This document shows, one piece after another, positions 10,266 through 24,981 of a DNA stretch of 64,000 nucleotides. Below the pieces are notes generated by a model. The model was not told the origin of the DNA and did no database searches. It saw nothing but the letters and a program-made list of their open reading frames with translations. The stretch lies in the NCBI RefSeq assembly GCF_943181415.1, contig NZ_CALPBZ010000002.1, positions 62,001 through 126,000 on the forward strand. The letters are read 5' to 3'. Origin of the DNA: Microbacterium sp. Marseille-Q6648 (GTDB lineage Bacteria > Actinomycetota > Actinomycetes > Actinomycetales > Microbacteriaceae). A program made the position numbers and the translations under genes. Each line of letters opens with the position of its first letter. Positions within the stretch are counted from its first letter, which is position 1.

Positions 10266-10922
10266 TCAGATCTCGGGTGGTTCGTTCGGGTCGAAGGGCG
10301 CATCGAGGGAGCGCGTCAGCTCGGCGAGCATCGCCTCGATCTGCGGTTCGACGTACGTCGCGACCGCGGCCTGGATGCGCAGGCGATGGTGCAGCAGCAC
10401 CGCGCACACCTCGCGGCCCACCATGTTGGCGTAGTCGTCGGCGAGGCCGACCTCCTGCCGCAGCGCCGCCTTCGCCTCGTCGCTGAGCGGCGGCAGGTCG
10501 GGAAGCCGGCCGTCGACCTCTTCGGCCAGGCCCGAGATGGTGAACAGGAACGGAGCTCCGGGGACCGGGTCGGGATCCAGCGGCAGACCCTCGAACTCCG
10601 GCTCGAGGCCCTCCCCCGGAAGATAGCTGCGTGACCGGTTGCGGGCGGCCTGCTGGTCGAGTTCGGCTTGCAGCCTCGGAAGGTTCCGCGCCGTGTAGTC
10701 GGCCACCGCATGATCGACGATCGTCTTCACCCTGGTCGACAGTCCGTGCTGCACGCCGTGCGGCACGTCGGCTCCGAGGCCGGCCGCCGAAAGCACGGGC
10801 GAGCCGAAGCAGCGGCGACACGGAGCGACGCGACCGCGGTGGGTGGCGGGCTGCCAGCGGGGAAGCCAGCGCAGCCAGGCGTCCACGGCCTGGCTCACCT
10901 GCGTCTCGAGCGAGCGCTCCAC
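10266..10922 (-). CDS. Conserved-looking hypothetical protein with CxxCF motif
   Basis: 218 residues from GTG 10922; I do not recognise the family. There is no membrane segment or signal peptide. A short basic-aromatic N-terminus (LRWLPRWQPATHRGRVAPCRRC) holds a CRRCF pair, which could bind metal but is only one pair. The rest is helical and acidic, ending in proline-rich DPNEPPEI. The start is favoured because TACCGT (10934-10929) lies six bases ahead of the GTG, a leaderless arrangement seen repeatedly here; an upstream extension in the same frame is arginine-rich and out-of-frame in character. It is transcribed toward the kinase gene, with 128 bases between. Confidence 0.65.
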   Translation of the reverse strand: MERSLETQVSQAVDAWLRWLPRWQPATHRGRVAPCRRCFGSPVLSAAGLGADVPHGVQHGLSTRVKTIVDHAVADYTARNLPRLQAELDQQAARNRSRSYLPGEGLEPEFEGLPLDPDPVPGAPFLFTISGLAEEVDGRLPDLPPLSDEAKAALRQEVGLADDYANMVGREVCAVLLHHRLRIQAAVATYVEPQIEAMLAELTRSLDAPFDPNEPPEI

Positions 10923-11001
10923 ACCCCCACGGTAGCGCCGATGCTCCTCCGTCGCCGGGATTCGCGGTGATCGTTCTCCCGCGGATGCCGCGACGGACGC
11001 C

Positions 11002-11490
11002 TCACTCGTCGGCGTCGTCCTCCCACGGCCACCGAGGACGCCGCGCCCGCGTGCGCACGAGCGCGATCCCGCCCCATCCGCACACCAGCCCGACCACCGC
11101 GACGACGACGCCGAACCACGACGTCGCGACGCCGCCCGCGGCGCCGACGGCGGTCGCGAGTCCCGCACCGCCGAGGAGGGCGCCGAACCACACCCCGGCG
11201 AGGTAGCCGAGGAAGCTCGCCACGGCGCACCACCCCGCCGCCCCGCACGAGGGCCGCGTCATCCGCACCCCGGCCCACAGCCCCGCCGCGAATGCGAGGG
11301 TCGCCAGAGTCGTGGCGGCGACGCCGGGGGCCAGGCCAAGCCCGCGCGTGGCGATGACGTCCTCGTCCATGCCGAGGCTCAGCATCCCGAGACCGAAGAT
11401 GAGGAGCGCGACGAACGACACGGTCGCCAATGCCAGAGCGACCCCGGGTCGCACGGACCCGGGGTCGCCGTCGGCGCGTTGCGACGTCAC
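11002..11490 (-). CDS. Small integral membrane protein, hypothetical
   Basis: 162 residues. The GTG start at 11490 overlaps the stop of the upstream gene (GTGA). Four hydrophobic helices are visible: ALALATVSFVALLIFGLGML, GVAATTLATLAFAAGLWAGV, AVASFLGYLAGVWFGALL and SWFGVVVAVVGLVCGWGGIAL. A basic then acidic tail follows (RRPRWPWEDDADE). No family is recognised. Coupling to the preceding four-helix protein suggests that the two work together in the membrane. Nothing in the sequence points to a substrate. Confidence 0.65.
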   Translation of the reverse strand: MTSQRADGDPGSVRPGVALALATVSFVALLIFGLGMLSLGMDEDVIATRGLGLAPGVAATTLATLAFAAGLWAGVRMTRPSCGAAGWCAVASFLGYLAGVWFGALLGGAGLATAVGAAGGVATSWFGVVVAVVGLVCGWGGIALVRTRARRPRWPWEDDADE

Positions 11491-12566
11491 GGACGGACCA
11501 GCTGGGGCCCCGCCTCGAGCGTGCGCTCGTACTCCCGCTGCGCGGCGATGTTCAATTCGGTCACGCGCTTGCCGCGCGAGGCGACCCACGCGCCGAACCA
11601 GATCGTGAGCTCACGGGCGAAGACGAAGGCCGCGATCGCCAGCGGCGCCAGCAGCTGACCCTCCAGCAGGTCCGAGGCCTCGGACGCGGTCAGCATCCAG
11701 AAGGGGGCCTGGAAGAGCTGTCCCAGCAGGTGTCCGCCGTACGCGGCGAGTCCGACGAGGAGGCCGAGGATCACCCACAGACCCCAGCGGCCGCGGTTGA
11801 TCGCTGCGCCGAGCAGCCAGAAGGCGAGGAAGAAGACCACGACCGGCACCCAGAGCGAGAAGGTGCCGAGCGCCGCGAGCGCCGTGGCGCCGACGTTCGC
11901 GGCATCGACGTCGCCTTCGAGCGCGCCGATCCCGAGCCAGGCACCGAGGTAGAGGAGGCCGAACACCAGGGCAGCGAGCAGGCCGATCCCGGCCGCCGCC
12001 GCACGGTTGCCGCGCGGACGCGGCGCCTCGGGCGCCTGCACGAAGATGGGCTGGCCGCCGTACGACGCGGTCGCGGCGCCGGCGGTCGCGGCGCCGGCAG
12101 CGGTTCCGCCGGCGAGGGCGGCGTCATCGGCCGGTGCCGGCGCGGGGTGCGCGTCGCGCCGGTCGTACGCGTCGTGCTCGTGGTGCTCGCCCGAGGGCTC
12201 GCTCGCGGTGACGGCGGGCGCGTCCCATGAGCGATCGGAGCCGGACGCGTCGTGGGCCGAGGCGGCGGGCGCGTCGTAGGCGGAGGTGTGGACCGAGGAT
12301 GCCGGCTCGTCGGCCTGCGGGGCATACGCGTCTGGGGTGGAGGCGCTGTACGCGTCGTCCGGGTGGGTGGATGCCGCACCGGCGGTGTCGGGCGTGTGGT
12401 GGGTCTCGTCGGCGGGTGCGGAATCGACGGCGGCCTGGTCGGTCGCGGCGTCGCGGCGGGCGGCTTCGGCGTCCGCCAGGCCCTGGTTGGCCCGACCGAC
12501 GACGTCCTCGTCCGCAGGCGTGGGCTCTTCGACCGGCTCGCCGTACGACGACTTCGGGTCACTCAT
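11487..12566 (-). CDS. Membrane protein with long disordered N-terminal region, hypothetical
   Basis: 359 residues from ATG 12566, chosen because GAGGAG lies 8-9 bases upstream; a GTG nine bases earlier is the alternative. Residues 1-170 are Ala/Asp/Pro/Ser/His-rich, low complexity and acidic, with no hydrophobic stretch. The C-terminal half has four helices: AAAGIGLLAALVFGLLYLGA, SLWVPVVVFFLAFWLLGAAI, GLWVILGLLVGLAAYGG and PLAIAAFVFARELTIWFG. Such tails occur in actinobacterial membrane proteins of unknown role. It is translationally coupled to the small membrane protein downstream. Confidence 0.7.
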   Translation of the reverse strand: MSDPKSSYGEPVEEPTPADEDVVGRANQGLADAEAARRDAATDQAAVDSAPADETHHTPDTAGAASTHPDDAYSASTPDAYAPQADEPASSVHTSAYDAPAASAHDASGSDRSWDAPAVTASEPSGEHHEHDAYDRRDAHPAPAPADDAALAGGTAAGAATAGAATASYGGQPIFVQAPEAPRPRGNRAAAAGIGLLAALVFGLLYLGAWLGIGALEGDVDAANVGATALAALGTFSLWVPVVVFFLAFWLLGAAINRGRWGLWVILGLLVGLAAYGGHLLGQLFQAPFWMLTASEASDLLEGQLLAPLAIAAFVFARELTIWFGAWVASRGKRVTELNIAAQREYERTLEAGPQLVRP

Positions 12567-12703
12567 CGGATGCACTCCTCACGCAGGGGCCCTCCCCGCA
12601 GTGCGAGGGTAGCCGCCGGAAGGGCTCGGACCGCGCAGGCGTGCCGCAGGATTCCCAGGCGGGGCGCGTGATTCGCCGCGCCGAGGTGACTATCGTGTGC
12701 ACC

Positions 12704-13315
12704 ATGACGTCGCTGTCGACTCCGATCACGGCGCGCGCCGCGGTGATCGCGGCGGCGGCCGTGCTCGCCGGCATCCTGCTCGCGGGATGTGCCCCCGAGG
12801 AGTCCGGCGGGAGCGCGGCGACGGCGTCGCCCCCCGCGCCCGAGCCGACTCCGATCGCCACGGTGGCCGCGGACCCGTCGGCGTCGCCCGAGGCGGCCGT
12901 GCGCATCCCCACCGACTGCCGCGCGATCCTGAGCGCCGAGGTGCTGGCGCAGCTGGAGGACGTCCCGCTGAACGACCCGGCGTTCGGCCCCTCGGGCCCC
13001 CAGCCGGACGGAAGCCTCGTGTGCGTCTGGGCCGACCCCGCCGCCGACACGACCCATCTCACGACCACGATCAGCCGGATGTCGCGCGGGCCCGCGCTGG
13101 ACCTGCTCAACGCTCTGGCCGACGACGAGGACTTCACCTGCTACACGCCCGACGGCGGCACGAGGTGCGAGAAGTCCTGGGAGAACGAGACCTATCCCGT
13201 CGTCGACGGACGGACGCTGTTCTGGCGCGACGATCTCCTCATCGACACGAGCTACTCCAACCTCGCCCCGGCCGGGTACACCGACGCCGTCGTGGCGAGC
13301 CTGTTCGCGTCCTGA
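12704..13315 (+). CDS. Secreted lipoprotein with four conserved-looking cysteines
   Basis: 203 residues. The lipoprotein signal runs AAAAVLAGILLAGC, with the lipobox cysteine at residue 29, followed by a Ser/Pro/Ala linker. The mature part holds DCRAI, CVWAD and a C-x8-C pair (CYTPDGGTRC), which suggests two disulfides. TATCGT at 12691-12696 lies seven bases before the ATG and no Shine-Dalgarno is present, so a leaderless mRNA is likely. The gene converges on another 203-residue protein with the same cysteine layout, 18 bases away. No known domain can be named with confidence; DUF3558-type lipoproteins are a possible relative. Confidence 0.75.
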   Translation: MTSLSTPITARAAVIAAAAVLAGILLAGCAPEESGGSAATASPPAPEPTPIATVAADPSASPEAAVRIPTDCRAILSAEVLAQLEDVPLNDPAFGPSGPQPDGSLVCVWADPAADTTHLTTTISRMSRGPALDLLNALADDEDFTCYTPDGGTRCEKSWENETYPVVDGRTLFWRDDLLIDTSYSNLAPAGYTDAVVASLFAS

Positions 13316-13333
13316 CCGCCGGGCCGCGGGTTC

Positions 13334-13945
13334 TCACCCGAAGATGTGCGCGTCCAGTCGCGCACCGTAGTCCTCCGGCATCCACCGTGTCTCGACGCTC
13401 GACAGCCACAGCCCGTCGATGAGCGTGTGCTCTTCGCGCACGCGGCCCTGCTCGCGCGTGCAGGTGAGTGCCACGGAGGACGACTCGCACGCGAAACCCT
13501 GCGAACCCAGCGCCGCCTCGGCGATCGGCGTCACGGCGGGATCGACCGAGGCCAGGGTCGTCACGATCGAGCCCGGCTGCTCGCGGGTCCACCGGCAGGT
13601 CACCCGCACCTGCGGCGCCAGCGCCTCGGCGACCGAGCCGGCCGCGGTCTCGGGCACCCCGCGGTCCTGGCGGAGGATCACCCCCGACGTCCAGGTGAGC
13701 TCGGACCAGAGCGCGTCCGGATACAGCCCGCGGCAGTCGACGGCATCCAGGTCGAGGATCTGCGAGGCCGGTGGCTCCGGCGCCTGCGCGGCCCGTTCGC
13801 TGGCGCCGCGCAGGCTGTCGCCCACCCACGCCGCCGCCACGGGGAACATCGGCATCGCGAGCCACCCGAGCACGCCCACGACCGCGAAGCACGCCAGGAT
13901 CGCGGGCACCGCGATCCACGTGCTGCGTCCGCCCGTGCGAGCCAT
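13334..13945 (-). CDS. Membrane-anchored exported protein, hypothetical
   Basis: 203 residues from ATG 13945, preceded by GGAGGTGGGG; an in-frame ATG six codons earlier has no ribosome site. One N-terminal helix (about 12-33, IAVPAILACFAVVGVLGWLA) acts as anchor or uncleaved signal. The outer part has DCRGL, CRWTRE and a C-x8-C pair (CESSSVALTC), then GLWLSS. That is the same cysteine order as in the convergent lipoprotein next door, so the two may share a fold. No known family is recognised. Confidence 0.65.
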   Translation of the reverse strand: MARTGGRSTWIAVPAILACFAVVGVLGWLAMPMFPVAAAWVGDSLRGASERAAQAPEPPASQILDLDAVDCRGLYPDALWSELTWTSGVILRQDRGVPETAAGSVAEALAPQVRVTCRWTREQPGSIVTTLASVDPAVTPIAEAALGSQGFACESSSVALTCTREQGRVREEHTLIDGLWLSSVETRWMPEDYGARLDAHIFG

Positions 13946-14007
13946 CCCCACCTCCCCTTCCACGGTAAGCGGGACCGCATCGGATGCCGCGACACGGCGC
14001 GCAGGAC

Positions 14008-14045
14008 GACGCAGGGCCCCGGTCGTGAAACCGGGGCCCTGCGTC
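14008..14045 (-). terminator. Strong rpoC terminator hairpin
   Basis: A perfect 16-bp stem (GACGCAGGGCCCCGGT at 14008-14023 with its complement at 14030-14045) closes a six-base loop. It sits 22 bases after the rpoC stop. No U-tract follows on the minus strand, which is common for actinobacterial terminators. Confidence 0.85.
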
Positions 14046-14067
14046 TATGGACTTCTGGGGGGCGGAC

Positions 14068-17940
<3,873 letters not shown>

Positions 17941-18011
17941 TGGTTCTCCTGTGTCGGAAATTCTTTAGAAAGATCGGTGAGAGGGCCGCCCGCGGAACGG
18001 GCGTGCCGACA

Positions 18012-21506
<3,495 letters not shown>

Positions 21507-21670
21507 GGGGATTACCTCCGTGGGCCCGGGTGGGGCTCGTTTCCTTGTCGTCAGGTGGAGTGCTCGATCGTCCCCGAAGCCCGCACGTCACGCACCGCTT
21601 TTCAACGGGGACATACGGACACAGCCGACCACCATATGAGGGCAGGGGGAATCCAAGAGCGCAACTACCA

Positions 21671-21699
21671 ACTATACGTCTCCGGACGCGCCGTGTCCA
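21671..21699 (-). promoter_or_regulatory. rpoBC promoter
   Basis: Read on the minus strand, TGGACA (21699-21694), a 17-base spacer and TATAGT (21676-21671) match the housekeeping sigma consensus at 5 of 6 positions each. Transcription would begin near 21664, about 158 bases before the rpoB start codon. It is the best consensus promoter I found in the window, which fits a highly expressed gene. Confidence 0.8.
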
Positions 21700-21741
21700 C
21701 TCGATTCTTGAAAAGATCCGGATGCTGCGGTATAACCGCGA

Positions 21742-21774
21742 CGGCCGCCCCCCGCTTCGCGCGGGAGACGGCCG
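21742..21774 (-). terminator. Hairpin terminator after the small secreted protein gene
   Basis: CGGCCG...CCCGC (21742-21755) pairs with GCGGG...CGGCCG (21761-21774) with two internal mismatches. It begins 18 bases beyond the stop at 21792 and lies just ahead of the rpoB promoter, so it would insulate rpoBC. The adjacent GCGGTATAACCGC (21727-21739) is itself palindromic. Confidence 0.6.
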
Positions 21775-21791
21775 CTCGGTGCGGGTGCGAT

Positions 21792-22148
21792 CTACTCCTC
21801 GAAGACGGCGTTGCCGCGGCAGGCCATGCCCGGGTGGAGCCCCATCTCGATGAGGTCGCCGCTCGCGCCGAACTGCACGAAAGCGCCCCAGTTCTGGACG
21901 CCGTGATAGCGCTCCTCGCCGCCGGGCGCCTGATTCCCCCGCATGCCGACGGCGTCGTCGTCGAGCCCGGGAGGGTTGCCCTCGCCGGCGTCCGCGACGT
22001 CGAGGCCGGAGTAGTGACAGGCCGACCGCGCCTGCCCGTTGTTCTCGTTGTCGGTGCCGTTGCCGCGGGTCTCGCCCGCCATCGCGGCGCCGCCGCTGCC
22101 GAGGACCAGCCCCAGCGCCACGACGCACACGATCGATGCACGCTTCAT
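21792..22148 (-). CDS. Small secreted protein, hypothetical
   Basis: 118 residues with a classic signal peptide (MKRASIVCVVALGLVLGSGG, cleavage near AMA-GE). The mature 90-odd residues are acidic and Gly/Asn-rich, with two cysteines (SACHYSG and GMACRGN). Two adjacent ATGs exist (22151, 22148); I prefer 22148 because it lies seven bases from GGAG. Similar small exported proteins of the GETRGNG...NNGQARSAC type occur in actinobacteria without known function, from memory. Divergent from the STAND genes and followed by a hairpin. Confidence 0.7.
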   Translation of the reverse strand: MKRASIVCVVALGLVLGSGGAAMAGETRGNGTDNENNGQARSACHYSGLDVADAGEGNPPGLDDDAVGMRGNQAPGGEERYHGVQNWGAFVQFGASGDLIEMGLHPGMACRGNAVFEE

Positions 22149-22268
22149 CATCGTTCTCCACCTTTCGCCGAGGGCGGCCCCAGTGTCGCCTCGACCCAGC
22201 GGCTCCCGTGCCGCCAGCCCGCACAGTACTCCCGAGCACGGCCCGGCGTAAGGGGGGTCGGCGATCCG

Positions 22269-22302
22269 GGAGGACTGGTGCTGGAACCGCTTCCGGTCCT
22301 CC
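22269..22302 (+). promoter_or_regulatory. Dyad upstream of the first STAND gene
   Basis: GGAGGA (22269-22274) can pair with TCCTCC (22297-22302), and inside it CTGGAA (22281-22286) with TTCCGG (22291-22296). A six-base bulge lies on one side. The dyad ends two bases before CACAAT (22305-22310), a possible -10 of a leaderless transcript starting at 22318. An operator or an RNA hairpin is possible; the role is inferred. Confidence 0.4.
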
Positions 22303-22317
22303 GCCACAATGATGCTC

Positions 22318-24966
22318 ATGACCGGGGATCATCCGCCTGTGATCCGCACGCCCGACCAGCGGATCCGGGTCTTCGTCAGCTCGACCCTGCGCGAGCTCGA
22401 GGAGGACAGGCGCGCGGCGCGCACGGCGATCGAGCGGCTGCGCCTGGCGCCGGTCATGTTCGAGCTCGGCGCGAGGCCGCATCCGCCGCGGGCGCTGTAC
22501 CGGTCCTACCTCGAGCAGAGCGACGTGTTCGTCGGCATCTACGCGCACAACTACGGGTGGGTCGCGCCGGGCGAGACGATCTCGGGGCTCGAGGACGAGT
22601 ACGTGCTGGCCCCCGGCCGGATGCCCAAGCTCATCTACGTGAAGGCGATCGACGGCCCGCGCGAAGCGCGCCTCGACGACCTCATCCACCGCATCCAGTC
22701 CGACGACACGGCGTCGTACAAGAGCTTCGAGACGACGACCGAGCTCGCGGAGCTGATCGAGGCCGACCTGGCGACGCTGCTCGCCGAGCGCTTCGACGCC
22801 TCCCGCGCCCCGGCTGCGGCTCCGGCCGTCGCGGCGCGCATCCCCTCCGCCTACACCCGGCTGATCGGTCGCGAGGACGAGGTCGCCGCGGTGACAGCGC
22901 TGCTGGCCGACACGTCCAATCGCCTCGTCACCCTGCTCGGTCCCGGCGGCGTCGGCAAGAGCCGACTGGCCATCGAGATCGCCTCGGCCACGACCGGGAC
23001 GTTCCCGGACGGCGCGGCGTTCATCGCCCTCGAGAACGTGACCGAGCCGGCGCTCCTGCTGCCGAGCATCGCGTACGGACTCGGCATCCGCGACACCGGG
23101 GAGCAGTCCCTCGAGGACCGGCTCGCCGTGGCGCTGGACGGTCGGCGGATGCTGATCGTCCTCGACAACTTCGAACAGCTCGTCGACGCCGCCCCGACAC
23201 TGGTGGGCCTGTACTCCCTCGCCCCGACGATCACGTTCCTCGTCACGAGCCGCACCATCCTCCGCCTGCGCGGCGAGCGCGTCGTCGAGGTGCCGCCGCT
23301 GCTCACCTCCGATCCGGCCGACCCCGATTCCATGACGCGAGCCGCCGGGTCCGCCGCCGTCCGGCTGTTCGTCGAGCGCGCTCGCGCCGTGCGGCCGGAC
23401 TTCGCGCTCAGCGGGACCAACCTGCCCGCCGTGGTCGGCATCTGCCGCGAGCTCGAGGGCTTGCCGCTCGCGATCGAACTCGCCGCCGCGTGCGTCCGCG
23501 TCCTCACCCCGGCGAGCATCCTGCAGCGCCTGGGCGGGTCGCTCATGTCGCTGCTGGAAGCGCCGCGCGACCTGCCCGCCCGGCAGCGCACCCTGCGCTC
23601 GACGATCGAGTGGTCGACGCAGCTGCTCGACGCCCCCGTGCGCGACCTCCTGTTCGACCTGGCCGTGTTCTCGGCGGGCTTCACGCTCGAAGCGGTCGAG
23701 GCGGTCGGACGCGGTCGATCGTGGGACGGCTTCGCGATCGAGCGCCTGGGCGAGCTGATCGACAGCTCGCTCGTACGCCAGGAGGACGCCGACGGCCGGC
23801 CCGTGTTCTCCCTGTTGGCGACGGTGCGCGAATACGGCCTCGAGCAGCTCGCCGAGCACGGGCGGCTCGACCAGGTCCGCGACGCGCACGCGGGCTACTA
23901 CGCCGACCTGATCCGACGCCTGGCGCCCGAGCTGACGGGGCCCGGTCAGGGCGAAGCGACACGGCGGCTCACCCTCGAGCGCGCCAACCTGCGCGCCTCG
24001 ATGCGTCACCTCGTGGCGAAGCGGGATGCCGAGGAGGCCACCGAGCTGGCCTTCCCGATGTTCCTCTACTGGTGGCTGCGGGGATACTTCGCCGAACTCA
24101 GCCTGTGGATGACGGAGCTGCTGGAGCGCGCGCCGGAGGCGTCGACGCACGCGGTCGCCGTGGCGAGGTTCTACATCGCGTGGGCCGAGATGTGGAACAC
24201 GGCGGGCGCGGACCCCGTCGCGCGCTTCGAATCCGTCGCGGACCTGTTCGCGCAGACCGGCGATCGACTGGGCGTCGCCATCACGCTGGGTGGTTCCGGG
24301 CTCTCGCGTGCGGCTCGCCCGGATGCCGATGTCGCGCGCGCCGTCGAGGAGCTGACCCAGAGCGTCGCGGCCTTCAGGGAGGGAGGCCACCGGTGGGGAG
24401 AGGCGCTCTCGCTCGTGGCCCTCGGGCGCCTGTCCCTCGCCATGGGCGACGTGGACGCGGCGACCGCCCGTTTCAGCGAGGCCCTGTCCGCGGCGACGGC
24501 AGGAGGCGACAGCCTCACCGAGTCGATCGCGATGCACCACATCGGTCGCATGCAGCTGTTCTCGGGAGACACCGAGGGCGCGGCAGCCACGTTCACCGCG
24601 TCGCTGGGGCTTTCGCTCGGCCTCGCCCACGACGAGGGCGTGGCGTATGCGATCGAGGGACTGGGCGCCATCGCGGCCGTGGCAGGCGACCTCGACCGGG
24701 CCGGCGTCCTCGCCGGTGCCGCCGAGACGATCCGGCAGCGGGTGACGATGTTCGACCTGCCGGCCTTCGTCTACCACACCGGCTATCTCGAACGGGCGGC
24801 GCACGGCGAGGAGGACCGACGCCGACTCGCGGCGGCGCTCGCGCGAGGGCGCGAGTACTCCCTGCACGAGGTCGCGGACTACGCGGTCGGCGCGCGGAAG
24901 GCCGCCGGGAGCGCAGCCGGCGCGTCGGGTGGCCTGACGCAGGCGGTAGCGGCGCGCGATGCTTAG
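22318..24966 (+). CDS. STAND-type NTPase: DUF4062 + NB-ARC-like ATPase + TPR (copy 1)
   Basis: 882 residues from ATG 22318, chosen because its paralog begins with the same MTG.HPPVIRTPDQRIRVF; ATGs at 22309 and 22312 would add three residues. The N-terminal DUF4062 domain (about 15-155) has RIRVFVSSTLRELEEDRRAA and SDVFVGIYAHNYGW. Next is an NTPase with Walker A GPGGVGKSRL (208-217), Walker B LIVLDNFEQL (near 278) and VTSR sensor; GLPLAIELAAA marks the winged-helix part. About residues 560-870 are helical TPR-like repeats. No membrane segment or DNA-binding domain is present. STAND proteins switch on by nucleotide-dependent oligomerisation when the repeat region meets a ligand. What DUF4062 does as effector or adaptor is not settled. 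It sits 15 bases from its paralog. Confidence 0.85.
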   Translation: MTGDHPPVIRTPDQRIRVFVSSTLRELEEDRRAARTAIERLRLAPVMFELGARPHPPRALYRSYLEQSDVFVGIYAHNYGWVAPGETISGLEDEYVLAPGRMPKLIYVKAIDGPREARLDDLIHRIQSDDTASYKSFETTTELAELIEADLATLLAERFDASRAPAAAPAVAARIPSAYTRLIGREDEVAAVTALLADTSNRLVTLLGPGGVGKSRLAIEIASATTGTFPDGAAFIALENVTEPALLLPSIAYGLGIRDTGEQSLEDRLAVALDGRRMLIVLDNFEQLVDAAPTLVGLYSLAPTITFLVTSRTILRLRGERVVEVPPLLTSDPADPDSMTRAAGSAAVRLFVERARAVRPDFALSGTNLPAVVGICRELEGLPLAIELAAACVRVLTPASILQRLGGSLMSLLEAPRDLPARQRTLRSTIEWSTQLLDAPVRDLLFDLAVFSAGFTLEAVEAVGRGRSWDGFAIERLGELIDSSLVRQEDADGRPVFSLLATVREYGLEQLAEHGRLDQVRDAHAGYYADLIRRLAPELTGPGQGEATRRLTLERANLRASMRHLVAKRDAEEATELAFPMFLYWWLRGYFAELSLWMTELLERAPEASTHAVAVARFYIAWAEMWNTAGADPVARFESVADLFAQTGDRLGVAITLGGSGLSRAARPDADVARAVEELTQSVAAFREGGHRWGEALSLVALGRLSLAMGDVDAATARFSEALSAATAGGDSLTESIAMHHIGRMQLFSGDTEGAAATFTASLGLSLGLAHDEGVAYAIEGLGAIAAVAGDLDRAGVLAGAAETIRQRVTMFDLPAFVYHTGYLERAAHGEEDRRRLAAALARGREYSLHEVADYAVGARKAAGSAAGASGGLTQAVAARDA

Positions 24967-24981
24967 GGCCAGGATGTCTTC

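Noticed and set aside
21507-21670. Riboswitch or ribosomal-protein leader before rpoB
   Set aside because: I saw no conserved motif or strong hairpin in the 158-base leader.
22309-22317. Earlier ATG codons as start of the first STAND gene
   Set aside because: The paralog begins exactly at the position matching 22318, and the CACAAT spacing also favours it.
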